From assembly GCF_900143215.1 (NCBI RefSeq), contig NZ_FRDM01000032.1, positions 1-44,023 on the forward strand: 44,023 bases of DNA, in the 5' to 3' direction. The number at the start of each line of letters is the position of its first letter. Within the stretch, counting starts at the first letter, position 1. Origin of the DNA: Geodermatophilus obscurus. GTDB lineage: Bacteria > Actinomycetota > Actinomycetes > Mycobacteriales > Geodermatophilaceae. Below are positions 36,520-44,023 of this stretch, in pieces. Both the position numbers and the translations under genes were made by a program. The notes beneath the pieces were generated by a model, which saw nothing but the letters and a program-made list of their open reading frames with translations, ran no database searches and was not told the DNA's origin.

Positions 36520-37467
36520 GTGGCGACCCCCCTCGTGATCGACACCGACCCCGGCATCGACGACGCCCTGGCGATCCTGCTGGCGCTGGCCAGCCCGGAG
36601 GTGGACCTGCGCCTGGTCACCACGGTGCACGGCAACGTCGAGCTGGCGCAGACCACCGACAACGCCCTGCGGGTGCTGCACCTGGCCGGGCGCTCCGACG
36701 TCCCGGTGGCCGCCGGGGCCCGCGACTCGCTGGTGTACCGGCAGCCCGAGCGGGCCGGCCACGTGCACGGCGGGACCGGCCTGGGCGGCGTCCGGCTGGA
36801 GCCCTCGCCGGCCGCGCCGGACCCGCGCCCGGCGGTGGTCGCGCTGGCCGAGGTGCTGCTGGCCGCGGAGGCGCCGGTGACGGTGGCCGCGATCGGGCCG
36901 TGGACCAACGTCGCGCTGCTGCTGGCCACCTACCCCGAGGCCGCCGAGCGGATCGGCCGGCTGGTGCTCATGGGTGGCTCGGCCGCGCGCGGCGGCAACG
37001 TGACCGCGGCCGCGGAGTTCAACGTGTGGGCCGACCCGGAGGCCGCCCAGCGGGTGCTGGGCTCCGGCGTCCCCGCCGTGCTGGTCGGGCTGGACGTCAC
37101 GCTGCCCACCGTGCTCGACGACGACGGCATCGCCCGGTTCGCCGCGGCCGGCCCGGTCGGGGAGGCCGCCGCCGCGATCCTGCAGCAGTACGTCGACCAC
37201 GCCCGCACCAGCTACGGCACCTCGGGCGTCGTCCTGCACGACGCGCTGGCGCTCACCGAGGCGATCGTGCCGGGCACGCTGGGCACGGTGCGGCGGGACG
37301 TCGTGGTCGACACCACCCTCGGGGCCGGCCGCGGGCAGACGCTGGTGGACCGGCGCACGGTCTCGGACTCCCCCACCGCGGTGGAGGTGGCCGAGACGGT
37401 CGACAGCGCCGCGGCGGTGGAGTTCCTGGTCAGCCGCATGGCGGCGCTGACCCGATCGGCCGGCTAG
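36520..37467 (+). CDS. Inosine/uridine-preferring nucleoside hydrolase
   Basis: A 315-residue enzyme that hydrolyses nucleosides to base and ribose. The Ca-binding signature is at the N-terminus: VIDTDPGIDDALAILLAL. Others are TTVHGNVELAQTTDNALRVL, GHVHGGTGLGG, AIGPWTNVALLL, VLMGGSAARGGNVTAAAEFN and VVLHDALALTEAI with the last Ca-binding Asp. GTG 36520 sits exactly where the domain begins (VATPLVIDTDPG). Its stop overlaps by four bases the stop of the convergent GAF-ANTAR gene. Base preference cannot be told. Confidence 0.94.
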   Translation: MATPLVIDTDPGIDDALAILLALASPEVDLRLVTTVHGNVELAQTTDNALRVLHLAGRSDVPVAAGARDSLVYRQPERAGHVHGGTGLGGVRLEPSPAAPDPRPAVVALAEVLLAAEAPVTVAAIGPWTNVALLLATYPEAAERIGRLVLMGGSAARGGNVTAAAEFNVWADPEAAQRVLGSGVPAVLVGLDVTLPTVLDDDGIARFAAAGPVGEAAAAILQQYVDHARTSYGTSGVVLHDALALTEAIVPGTLGTVRRDVVVDTTLGAGRGQTLVDRRTVSDSPTAVEVAETVDSAAAVEFLVSRMAALTRSAG

Positions 37468-38159
37468 CGGACGCGACCCTCGCGGGTGCCGTCCACGATG
37501 GCCTGGGCGATCTCCCGCAGTTTGCGGTTGTAGCGCTGCGAGGCCTCCCGCAGGAGCTCGAACGCCGCGTCGGCATCCACGTGCCGCTGCGCCATGAGCA
37601 CGCCCTTCGCCTGCTCGATCACCGCACGCGACTCCATCGCCAGCCGCATGTTGCGGGCGTGGTCGGCGAGCCGGTGGTGCGCGTCGGCGTTGGCGACCGC
37701 GACCGCGACCGCCTCGGCCACCGCCGTCGCCACCTCCTCCGACTCCGGCGCGGCGAAGGCGGCCAGCTGCGACGAGTAGACGTTGAGCGCCCCGATCGTG
37801 CTGCCCTGGTAGGGCAGCGGCATCGACAGCGAGCTCCGGACGCCGACGCCGACGACCCGGGCGGTGTAGTCGGGGTAGCGCTGCTCGGCGCGCATGTCGT
37901 CGATCCGGATCACGACGCCGGCGCGACCGGCGTCCATGCAGGGCCCGTGGCCGCGCTCGTACTGCATCTCGTCGGCGGCCAGGGCCATCTCCCCGGTGTG
38001 CGCGGCGGTGAACGCCCGGTCGCCGCGGACCAGCGTGATCGAGGTCGACTCCGCGCCCGGGATGGTGCGGGCGGCGATGCCGGTCACCTCCCCCAGGACG
38101 TCGTCGAGGGGACGGTCGGCCCACACCACCTGGCTCAGGTCGCGCCACAGGTCCTGCAC
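37464..38159 (-). CDS. GAF-ANTAR transcription antiterminator regulator
   Basis: A 231-residue protein. Residues 15-160 are a GAF sensor (RTIPGAESTSITLVRGDRAF, MPLPYQGSTIGALNVYSSQL). Residues 170-225 are an ANTAR RNA-binding domain with the defining SRAVIEQAKGVLMAQRHVDA, ADAAFELLREASQRYNRKLR, EIAQAIVDG. ANTAR proteins bind twin hairpins in leader RNAs and prevent termination. The target is not known; I see no twin-hexaloop leader next to it. It is divergent from the HATPase gene at 38317 and may be linked to it in function. Confidence 0.95.
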   Translation of the reverse strand: MQDLWRDLSQVVWADRPLDDVLGEVTGIAARTIPGAESTSITLVRGDRAFTAAHTGEMALAADEMQYERGHGPCMDAGRAGVVIRIDDMRAEQRYPDYTARVVGVGVRSSLSMPLPYQGSTIGALNVYSSQLAAFAAPESEEVATAVAEAVAVAVANADAHHRLADHARNMRLAMESRAVIEQAKGVLMAQRHVDADAAFELLREASQRYNRKLREIAQAIVDGTREGRVR

Positions 38160-38316
38160 GCGGCCAGTGTGCTCCCGACCGGCGCCGTCCGGGGGCCGGA
38201 TCCGGCCTCGGGGGTCCGCCGCTGCAGGAAACGGCCCTTTCGGTCAGGATGGGGTGGAGGGCCGGCCGTGGGTTCCACCCGGCCCACTCGCCCAGCGACG
38301 GCGGAGGAGGTTTGCC

Positions 38317-38820
38317 TTGGGCCAGGAGCCGTGGCCGCACGCACCCGTGCCGTCTCTCGGGGGCGACGTGTGGCACTGGCAGCTCGAGGCGATGCACGTC
38401 GTCTCCCGGGTCCGGGCGGACCTGCGCGCCAGGATCGCCCACCCCTCGGTCTGCTCGACCTCGACCGACGACGCGCGAGACGGGCTGCTGCTGGTCTTCG
38501 AGGAGCTGGCGTCCAACGCGCTGCGCCACGGCGGCGGCGCGGTGCGCGCGCTCGTCGTCGCGGGCACCGACGGCTGGCTGCTCGACCTCAGCGACGAGGC
38601 GCCCGACCGCCCACCCGTGCCCGCCGTCGACCGCGACCCGGCGCTGGGTGGCATGGGCCTGCACCTGGTCGCCCAGCTCTCCACGTCCTACGGCTGGGAG
38701 AGCCGTCCCGGCCGCAAGCACGTCTGGGCGCTGCTGCCCAACGGCCTGCACCCGCTGGAGCCCGTGCAGGACCGGGTGCCCGAGCCGCGGGCACCCGAGG
38801 TCCCCCGCAGCACCGACTGA
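38317..38820 (+). CDS. HATPase anti-sigma-like regulatory protein (paralogue)
   Basis: A 167-residue RsbW-fold ATPase closely related to the one at 29505. N box FEELASNALRHGGGAV (N67), G1 LSDEAPD, then AVDRDPALGGMGLHLVAQL and the shared C-terminus GRKHVWALLPNG. The start is unusual: TTG 38317 is preferred because GGAGGAGG (38303-38310) lies six bases upstream and no ATG or GTG is as well placed. The Pro/Arg-rich last 25 residues are probably disordered. Likely role is phosphorylation of a STAS protein or sequestering of a sigma factor. Confidence 0.85.
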   Translation: MGQEPWPHAPVPSLGGDVWHWQLEAMHVVSRVRADLRARIAHPSVCSTSTDDARDGLLLVFEELASNALRHGGGAVRALVVAGTDGWLLDLSDEAPDRPPVPAVDRDPALGGMGLHLVAQLSTSYGWESRPGRKHVWALLPNGLHPLEPVQDRVPEPRAPEVPRSTD

Positions 38821-38836
38821 GCTCGGGGAGCCCGGC

Positions 38837-38873
38837 GCCGGAGGCCGGAGTCGGCCGTCACCGGCCCTCCGGC
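38837..38873. terminator. Bidirectional terminator hairpin between convergent genes
   Basis: GCCGGAGGCCGG (38837-38848) pairs with CCGGCCCTCCGGC (38861-38873) with one bulged base and a 12-base loop. It sits between the stops of the HATPase gene (38820) and the GTPase gene (38876), ideal for ending transcription from both sides. Confidence 0.7.
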
Positions 38874-38875
38874 AC

Positions 38876-40474
38876 TCACCTCCCCGCCCGGGTCACCGCC
38901 GTGCAGTAGCGGTGGTGGCCCTCGCGCACCTCCGCCATCGGCGCGAGCACCTCCTCCTGCACCACGACGTCCACCGCCGCGTACAGCCGCTGCTCGGCCC
39001 GCCGCGCCCGCCGCCGCGCGCGCAGCCCGACCAGGGGCCGGGCGACCAGTGCCAGCAGCGCCCCGGCCAGCAACCCGCCGACCAGCAGCAGCGTGGGCAA
39101 CGGCAGCCCCTCCACCCGGGGCAGCGGGACGACGTCGTCGAGCTGGAAGAAGCCCAGGACCACCAGGGCCAGCAGCCACAGCGCCCCCGCCAGCGCGACC
39201 AGGGTGAGCAGCCACTGCAACCCGCCGACCGCCCGCTGCCACAGCGGGGTGCGCGGCGGGCCGAGGTCGGTGCCGGCGACGGCCCGGTCGAGCCGGTCGG
39301 CCAGCTGCTCCTCCGACACCTCGACGGTGCGCCGCAGCTCGTCCCGCCACGCCTGCGGCAGGCCCTCGCCGGCGGCATCCCGTGCCGCGCGCACCGCCCG
39401 GGTCACCCCGGCCCGTTGCACCGCGCCGGCGGCCGGCAGCGACGTGCGGGCCACCGCCGCCCCGTCGTCGCCCGTGCCCTGTCCCAGGTGCAGCCGCTCC
39501 AACGGGTCGGGGCGCAGCCTCCGGGTCCAGCGCACCAGCGGCCAGCCGGTGGCCGCCGTCCCGCTGCGGCGCACCGACCGCTCGACGGCGGCGGTGACCG
39601 CGGGCACCCCGGCCGCGTCGGCCAGCGCGTCGGTGAGCTGCTCCCGCTCCGCCCGGCCCACACCTCCCCCGCCGTCCGGAGCGCAGTGCGCCGCCAGCGC
39701 CGTGGCGACCCCCCGGACGTCGGCGGCGAGCCGGTCGGTCGCCGCCCGCCGGGCCGTCACCCGCTTGGCCAGGTCGGCGCGCAGCTCGCCGAGGCCGGTG
39801 CCGGTGCGCGCCGAGACGGCCAGCAGCGGCGTGTCCGCCAAGCCCTCGCGGTCGAGCAGCCCGCGCAGGTCGGCCAGGCAGGCCCGCGCGGCCGCGGCGT
39901 CGAGCCGGTCGACCTGGTTGAGGACGACGAGCAGCACGCCCGCGTGCCCGGCCAGCGGCACCACGTAGCGCTCGTGGACGGCGGCGTCGGCGTACTTCTC
40001 CGGGTCCAGCACCCACACCAGCACGTCGACCAGCTGCACCAGCCGGTCGACCTCCAGCCGGTGCTCGAGCCGCACGCTGTCGTGGTCGGGGAGGTCCAGC
40101 AGCACCAGGCCGTCGAGCGCCGGCTCGGGAGGGTGCCGGTGCCGGCGGGGCACCTGCAGCCAGTCGAGCAGCCGGTCGGTCGCGTCGTCGGCGCCCCAGA
40201 CGGTGGCGTGCGCGACGCCGGTGGTCGGCCGGCGGATGCCGGGGGTGCTCACCTCGCTGCCCGACAGCGCGTTGAACAGCGTGGACTTGCCGCTGCCGGT
40301 GGCGCCGGCCAGGGCGACCACGGTGGCGTCGCCGAGCGCCTCGCGGGCACCGGCCTTGGCGAGCAGGCCCCGGGCCGAGCCGAGCTCGGGCACCTCGAGG
40401 CGACCGTCGGCGACCTCGACCGCCTCGCGCAACGCCGCCAGCCGGTCGGCCAGCGGCGGCGTCCGTCCCCTCAT
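38876..40474 (-). CDS. Dynamin-like GTPase with C-terminal membrane hairpin
   Basis: A 532-residue GTPase. G1 (P-loop) GATGSGKST is at residues 57-65, the switch Thr is in STPGIRRPTTGVAHATVW, G3 is LLDLPDHDSV, and G4 is VVLNQVDRLD. A helical region follows, then two membrane segments near the C-terminus (LLTLVALAGALWLLALVVL and LPTLLLVGGLLAGALLALVA) and a basic cytoplasmic tail. This is the build of bacterial dynamin-like proteins, which remodel or stabilise membranes. ATG 40474 overlaps the stop of the partner GTPase (ATGA), so the two are made together, like the DynA/DynB pair of Streptomyces (analogy, not shown). Confidence 0.88.
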   Translation of the reverse strand: MRGRTPPLADRLAALREAVEVADGRLEVPELGSARGLLAKAGAREALGDATVVALAGATGSGKSTLFNALSGSEVSTPGIRRPTTGVAHATVWGADDATDRLLDWLQVPRRHRHPPEPALDGLVLLDLPDHDSVRLEHRLEVDRLVQLVDVLVWVLDPEKYADAAVHERYVVPLAGHAGVLLVVLNQVDRLDAAAARACLADLRGLLDREGLADTPLLAVSARTGTGLGELRADLAKRVTARRAATDRLAADVRGVATALAAHCAPDGGGGVGRAEREQLTDALADAAGVPAVTAAVERSVRRSGTAATGWPLVRWTRRLRPDPLERLHLGQGTGDDGAAVARTSLPAAGAVQRAGVTRAVRAARDAAGEGLPQAWRDELRRTVEVSEEQLADRLDRAVAGTDLGPPRTPLWQRAVGGLQWLLTLVALAGALWLLALVVLGFFQLDDVVPLPRVEGLPLPTLLLVGGLLAGALLALVARPLVGLRARRRARRAEQRLYAAVDVVVQEEVLAPMAEVREGHHRYCTAVTRAGR

Positions 40475-42168
40475 GCCCGGTCCCGGGCCGCGGTCAGCGC
40501 GGCCGCGGCGGCCTGCAGGTCGGCGGCGGCGTCCGGGGTGGGCCCGGTCTCGTCGACGAGGACGTCGAACCGGTCCTGCTCGTAGCGCAGCAGGGCGTCG
40601 GCGCGGGCCTGCAGGTCCTCCCGGGCGCGGGCGGCCAGCGAGCGCACGGCCGCGTCGCCGAACACCGCCTCCAGCAGCCGCTGGCCGAGCGCCGTCGTTC
40701 CGCCGGCCACCGCGACCTCGCCGCCGGTGAGCCCGCCGGTGTGCGCGAAGACGGCCACCATGACGACGGCGCCGGCGCCGTTGACGCCCCAGGAGAGCAC
40801 CCGGGCGCGGGTGCGCTTGTCGGCGCCCTGGTCGCGGACCAGGTCGAGCACGTAGCCCTGCCAGTCGCGGACCTGCGCCGCGGCGGCCTCGGGGAAGTCC
40901 GGCGAGACCCGGTCGAGGTCGGTGTCGGCGGCCGCCAGCAGCGGTGCCCCGCCGGGCAGCGCGCGCCAGGTCGTGACGGTGCGCTCGGCGGCGCGGTCGG
41001 CCTCCGCGCGCAGCAGCGTCTCGACGCTGGTCTCCAGCGCGCCCTGCAGCTCGGCCGCCGGCGAGGGGCGGCCGGTGAGCGCGGCGGCGACCCGGTCCCG
41101 CATCCGGCCGATCGAGCTCTGCAGCGACCGCATCCACTCCCCGGTGCCGACGAACTCCTGCCACCGGGCCAACACCTCGCCGCGCAGCAGGCTGCCGCTG
41201 CGCACGCCCTCGTCGATGCCCTCGTAGGCCGCCGTGTAGGCCGCCGCCGCTGCCTCCCGCAGCGCGGTCGCGGCCAGCGCCTGCTCCTCGACCGCGGCGG
41301 CGATGCCGGCCACCCGGTCCTCCAGGCTGGCCAGGGCGCCGGTCAGCGTCTGCCGGACGACGGCGGCGCGCTGCTCCTGGTCGGCGGCGAGCGCGTGCAG
41401 CCAGCCGCGCAGCGGGGCGACCTGGTCCTCGGGCAGGAACCCGTCGACCAGCGGCCGCTCCTCGACGACGAACAGCCGCACCCCGGTCAGGCCCGCGCGG
41501 TCGAGCATCCCGGCCAGATCGGGCGCGATCTCGCCGGCGGCGCCGGGCGGCACCCGGTCCAGGACGACGGCCAGCGCGGTGCCGCGCTCCTGCGCCGTCC
41601 GCAGCACGTCCCACGGAACGGCGTCGGCGTAGCGGGCCGCGGTGGTGACGAAGACCCACAGGTCGGCGGCGGCCAGCAGCTGGGCGGACAGCTCGCGGTT
41701 GGTCTCCACCACCGAGTCGACGTCCGGGGCGTCGAGCAGCGCCAGGCCGGGCGGGACGTCGTCCCGCGGCACCAGCTGCAGCGTGCCGGGACCGCCGGCC
41801 CCGCCGGTGACCCGGGCGAGGCCGGGCAGCACCCGGTCGCCCTCGAAGGCCGCCACGTCGGTCCGGGCGCAGACCAGCACCGGCGCCCGGGTGGTCGGCC
41901 GCAGCACGCCCGGAGTGGTGACCGGCGCCCCGACGAGGCTGTTGACCAGGGTGGACTTGCCGGCCCCGGTGGAGCCGCCGACGACGGTGAGCAGCGGGGC
42001 GTCGAGGTCGCGCAGCCGGGGCAGCAGGTAGTCGTCGACCTGCTCGACCACCCCGCGGGCCGCGCGGCGGGCCGCTTCGCTGCCCGGCGTGGCCAGGCCG
42101 AGCGGAGCGGCCGCGACGGCGTCCCGCAGGGCCGTCAGGGCCTCGGGCAGGCGGGCGGGGGCGGTCAC
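40471..42168 (-). CDS. Dynamin-family GTPase (partner)
   Basis: A 565-residue GTPase. P-loop GGSTGAGKST at residues 64-73, switch region GVLRPTTRAPVLVC, G3 LALLDAPDVDSV, and a G4 that departs from NKxD (AVVLDRVPPG). The long helical stalk region holds RAEADRAAERTVTTWRALPG. A moderately hydrophobic stretch late in the protein (GVNGAGAVVMVAVFAHTGGL) could touch the membrane. Start ATG 42168. It is followed without a gap by the second GTPase. Tandem GTPases with slightly different G4 motifs usually form hetero-oligomers. Confidence 0.88.
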   Translation of the reverse strand: MTAPARLPEALTALRDAVAAAPLGLATPGSEAARRAARGVVEQVDDYLLPRLRDLDAPLLTVVGGSTGAGKSTLVNSLVGAPVTTPGVLRPTTRAPVLVCARTDVAAFEGDRVLPGLARVTGGAGGPGTLQLVPRDDVPPGLALLDAPDVDSVVETNRELSAQLLAAADLWVFVTTAARYADAVPWDVLRTAQERGTALAVVLDRVPPGAAGEIAPDLAGMLDRAGLTGVRLFVVEERPLVDGFLPEDQVAPLRGWLHALAADQEQRAAVVRQTLTGALASLEDRVAGIAAAVEEQALAATALREAAAAAYTAAYEGIDEGVRSGSLLRGEVLARWQEFVGTGEWMRSLQSSIGRMRDRVAAALTGRPSPAAELQGALETSVETLLRAEADRAAERTVTTWRALPGGAPLLAAADTDLDRVSPDFPEAAAAQVRDWQGYVLDLVRDQGADKRTRARVLSWGVNGAGAVVMVAVFAHTGGLTGGEVAVAGGTTALGQRLLEAVFGDAAVRSLAARAREDLQARADALLRYEQDRFDVLVDETGPTPDAAADLQAAAAALTAARDRA

Positions 42169-42224
42169 ACCCCGGGGACTATCCCGCTGGTCGGGCTTCT
42201 AGTCGGACCGTCCCCCGTGAGACG

Positions 42225-42884
42225 TCACTCGTCGGCGTCGGCCTGCCGGGCGCGCTCGGCGCGCAGCTCCGCGAACACCCGCCGCCGCAGCCGGTCCCGC
42301 GTCTGCTCGGACGGGTTCCGGAGCTCCAGGGAGATCCACCAGCGGGCGCCGCGCACCAGCACGCGCACGATCCGGGCCGGCGCGATCAGCTCGCCGTCCT
42401 CCAGGTCGAGGGCGATCTCCGCGGGCAGGCCGGGCTCGGGGGGCAGCCCCCACCCGTCGACCAGGACGCGGCAGCCGGCCTCGCTGAGGTCGGCGGTCTC
42501 CCCCACCGTGTCGGTGCCGGCGACGTGCACCCGGATCGGCAGCTGCACGCCGGCGCGCACCGCCTGGCGGCGCTGGCTGGGCTCGGCCGGGCCGGTGACC
42601 CGCAGCTCCCAGCAGGCGTCGTCCTCGGACAGGACGGCCTCGACCGTGGTCGGCAGGGCCAGGCCGACCCCGAGCTCGCGCCAGAAGACCTCGACCCGGT
42701 CGCCCGCCTTGATGGCCCACGCCTTCGCGAGCTGGGGCGCGTCCGGGCGGACCACGAGTCTCGAGTCGGCCAGCGCGGCGCCCACGACGGTCTCGACCGA
42801 CCCGGTCAGCGAGATCCCCTTCCTGATGGGGGTCAGCTGGACCTCGGTGCCTGTGGTCGGCCGGTCGCCGCCGACGTCGCTCAT
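42225..42884 (-). CDS. PilZ-domain protein (cyclic di-GMP receptor), copy 1
   Basis: A 219-residue protein with an N-terminal flagellar brake-like (YcgR-N) beta domain (about 35-110) and a C-terminal PilZ domain. Both c-di-GMP-binding motifs are present: RRQAVR (RxxxR) and DLSEAG (D/NxSxxG). This architecture is that of YcgR, which slows the flagellar motor when c-di-GMP is high. ATG 42884 has GGGAGG upstream. A sigma-28-like promoter lies in the gap before it, which fits a flagellar role. The tail is Arg/Glu-rich. Confidence 0.9.
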   Translation of the reverse strand: MSDVGGDRPTTGTEVQLTPIRKGISLTGSVETVVGAALADSRLVVRPDAPQLAKAWAIKAGDRVEVFWRELGVGLALPTTVEAVLSEDDACWELRVTGPAEPSQRRQAVRAGVQLPIRVHVAGTDTVGETADLSEAGCRVLVDGWGLPPEPGLPAEIALDLEDGELIAPARIVRVLVRGARWWISLELRNPSEQTRDRLRRRVFAELRAERARQADADE

Positions 42885-42935
42885 GGGGACCTCCCGGTTC
42901 CGTGCCTGCGGCGTCTCCGAGCAGGCGCCGCTGGT

Positions 42936-42962
42936 ACATCGGCAGATCCCGCCCGACCTTGA
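42936..42962 (-). promoter_or_regulatory. Sigma-28 (FliA/WhiG)-like promoter of the first PilZ gene
   Basis: On the minus strand TCAAGGTC and GCCGATGT are 11 bases apart. The FliA consensus is TAAAGTTT, 11 bases, GCCGATAA: 5 of 8 and 6 of 8 positions agree, with exact spacing. Transcription would start some 40-45 bases before the PilZ ATG. Confidence 0.55.
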
Positions 42963-42985
42963 GCCGCGCAGGCGGGCGCCCTCCC

Positions 42986-43618
42986 TCAGGAGGTGCGGGC
43001 ACGCTCCTCGCGCATCGCCTGGAACACCCGGCGGCGCACCCGGTCCTGCTCCCTCTCGGGCAGGTCGAGGAAGCGCAACGAGACCCACCAGCGGGTCCCG
43101 CGGGTCTGGTGCCACACGACCTCGGCGCGCGACGTGACGTCGCCGTCCTCCAGGTGCACGGTCAGCGGAACGACGGTGCCCGGCAGCGGCGGGTGGCCGA
43201 AGCCCTCCAGGACGGCGCGGATGCCGCCCTCGCTGAGGTCGAGGACCCCGCCCCCCAGGTCGACCGAGTGGAGCACCGCGGTGACCGGCACCGCGAGGCG
43301 GGCGCGGACCGCCTCGCGCCGCTGGATCGGTTCCGCGGGCCCGGAGACGGTCAGGTGCCAGCGGGGGGCGGCGCCGCGCTCGACGGTGGCCACCTGCGCG
43401 GGCAACGCCCACACGCTGGAGGAGTCCCGCCAGATGACCTGCACGTGGTCACCGACCCGCACGACCTCCTGGTCGGCGAAGTCGCCGACCGAGGGGCGGA
43501 CCACGATCGCCCCACTGGTGACGTCCTCGACGCGGGTGCTCACCGGGTACCGGTGGTCCCGCGGGGTCACCTCGGCCTCGTCGTCCACCTCCGGGCGGAC
43601 GGCGCCAGCGGCGTCCAT
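42986..43618 (-). CDS. PilZ-domain protein (cyclic di-GMP receptor), copy 2
   Basis: A 210-residue paralogue of the downstream PilZ protein with the same two-domain build: YcgR-N-like beta domain (VRVGDHVQVIWRDSSSVWAL) and PilZ domain with RREAVR and DLSEGG, then the shared C-terminal TRWWVSLRFLDLPEREQDRV. ATG 43618. The two PilZ genes are about 100 bases apart and clearly arose by tandem duplication. Both keep the ligand-binding residues, so both could bind c-di-GMP. An 8-3-8 inverted repeat lies just upstream. Confidence 0.9.
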   Translation of the reverse strand: MDAAGAVRPEVDDEAEVTPRDHRYPVSTRVEDVTSGAIVVRPSVGDFADQEVVRVGDHVQVIWRDSSSVWALPAQVATVERGAAPRWHLTVSGPAEPIQRREAVRARLAVPVTAVLHSVDLGGGVLDLSEGGIRAVLEGFGHPPLPGTVVPLTVHLEDGDVTSRAEVVWHQTRGTRWWVSLRFLDLPEREQDRVRRRVFQAMREERARTS

Positions 43619-43646
43619 CGGGCTCCCCCCGGCTCGGTCCTGGCGA

Positions 43647-43665
43647 TCGCGGCACGCTGCCGCGA
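43647..43665. promoter_or_regulatory. Perfect inverted repeat before the second PilZ gene
   Basis: TCGCGGCA-CGC-TGCCGCGA, an exact 8-3-8 palindrome 29 bases upstream of the start codon. It could be an operator or a hairpin in the leader RNA covering the ribosome site region. Confidence 0.4.
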
Positions 43666-43767
43666 CGGAACGGTAACCCGATCAGGTGCGCGGCCCCCGC
43701 TCCGGTGCCCGTGTCCGTCCCCCGGCCGGGTGAGCCCCGCTGCCGGACCGGCTCCGCGCCGCGGCCC

Positions 43768-43827
43768 CGTTCCGAGCGGCCGCGTTCCGAGCGGCCGCGT
43801 TGCGAGCGGCCGCGTTGCGAACGGCCC
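43768..43827. repeat. Four tandem 15-base units
   Basis: CGTTCCGAGCGGCCG occurs twice exactly, then CGTTGCGAGCGGCCG and CGTTGCGAACGGCCC. Each unit junction makes GCGGCCGC. No frame here looks coding. The gene-free right end (43619-44023) otherwise contains only the inverted repeat and dispersed repeats listed. Confidence 0.8.
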
Positions 43828-43830
43828 CGT

Positions 43831-43930
43831 CCAGAGGCTCGCCGCGAGCCTGCGAGGGGTGGGGAGGACGGCGGCCCCCCTGCAGGGTCCCGCCGCGAGC
43901 TTGCGAGTGGCGGGGGGCAGGCGGGTCCTC
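43831..43930 (-). repeat. 3'-end element, double copy near the right edge
   Basis: Two versions lie side by side: 43831-43870 matches the ends of the 12833-12905 copy (CAGAGGCTCGCC; TGCGAGGGGTGGGGAGGACG), and 43873-43930 matches the msrA and mntH copies (CCCTGCAGGGTCCCGCCGCG, AGCTTGCGAGTGGCGGGG, GGGTCCTC). By orientation, they predict a minus-strand gene ending just to the right. Confidence 0.7.
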
Positions 43931-43969
43931 TTCCAGGCGGAGTCCTCTGGCCTGACTCCGCGCCGCGGT

Positions 43970-44009
43970 CCGCTCCTCGCTCGCAGAGCTCGCTGCGATG
44001 CTCCCGCGG
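43970..44009. repeat. GAGCGAG-type dispersed repeat, copy 2 (inverted)
   Basis: CCGCTCCTCGCTCGC...GCTCGCTGCGATGC is the reverse complement of the repeat that forms the tail of uraD (7936-7974), with a different middle. Confidence 0.55.
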
Positions 44010-44023
44010 CTGTCGTCAGGCGG

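Noticed and set aside
42885..42985. Riboswitch (for example c-di-GMP type) in the gap between the PilZ genes
   Set aside because: The gap is too short and shows none of the conserved GEMM elements.

Overview
The very high GC content, the frequent GTG starts, the many 4-base stop/start overlaps (GTGA, ATGA) and the gene families point to an actinobacterium, most likely of the Geodermatophilaceae type (Blastococcus, Modestobacter or Geodermatophilus). The family assignment is inference from gene content, repeats and style; no rRNA or other marker gene is present. The window is chromosomal-looking and I see no phage, plasmid, insertion sequence, CRISPR array, tRNA or rRNA.

Layout. 0-7 kb: a MarR regulator, a MEDS-sensor/ATPase protein, and a 1725-residue hybrid kinase that carries a whole signalling cascade (PAS-GAF-HisKA-HATPase-REC-PAS-GAF-GAF-PP2C-HATPase-STAS). 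6.8-9.3 kb: the wreck of a urate-degradation locus, with a decayed DUF6986 gene, an intact uraD, a uraH fused to the first residues of a uricase, and a LysR relic, with an intact LiaF-like gene between them. 9.3-20 kb: housekeeping and accessory genes (FMN-binding oxidase, chemoreceptor, two methyltransferases, msrA, oxidoreductase, membrane proteins, hydrolase, hemerythrin, GNAT, VOC and Mut7-C proteins). 20-22 kb: a frameshifted, headless superoxide dismutase relic, then an NRAMP metal transporter with a DtxR-like box upstream. 22-23.9 kb: an alpha/beta hydrolase and a divergent TetR regulator around a 13-6-13 inverted repeat.

23.8-29.3 kb is a thiamine locus: two overlapping TenA homologues on one side and, divergently, a TPP riboswitch followed by cytX-thiO-thiS-thiG-thiE. 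The logic is import and salvage of the pyrimidine moiety (CytX, TenA) combined with de novo thiazole synthesis (ThiO, ThiS, ThiG).

29.5-38.8 kb: more partner-switching parts (two paralogous HATPase anti-sigma-like proteins, a PAS-PAS-GAF-PP2C phosphatase, a GAF-ANTAR regulator), with a GH65 phosphorylase, a Pro/Ala-rich protein, an amino-acid permease relic and a nucleoside hydrolase among them. 38.9-43.6 kb: a translationally coupled pair of dynamin-like GTPases and two tandem PilZ proteins, one of which has a sigma-28 (FliA)-like promoter. The window ends in tandem and dispersed repeats.

Three themes stand out: an unusual amount of partner-switching signalling with no sigma factor in sight; five gene relics in 44 kb; and a dispersed GC-rich element that repeatedly sits at stop codons in one orientation relative to transcription.
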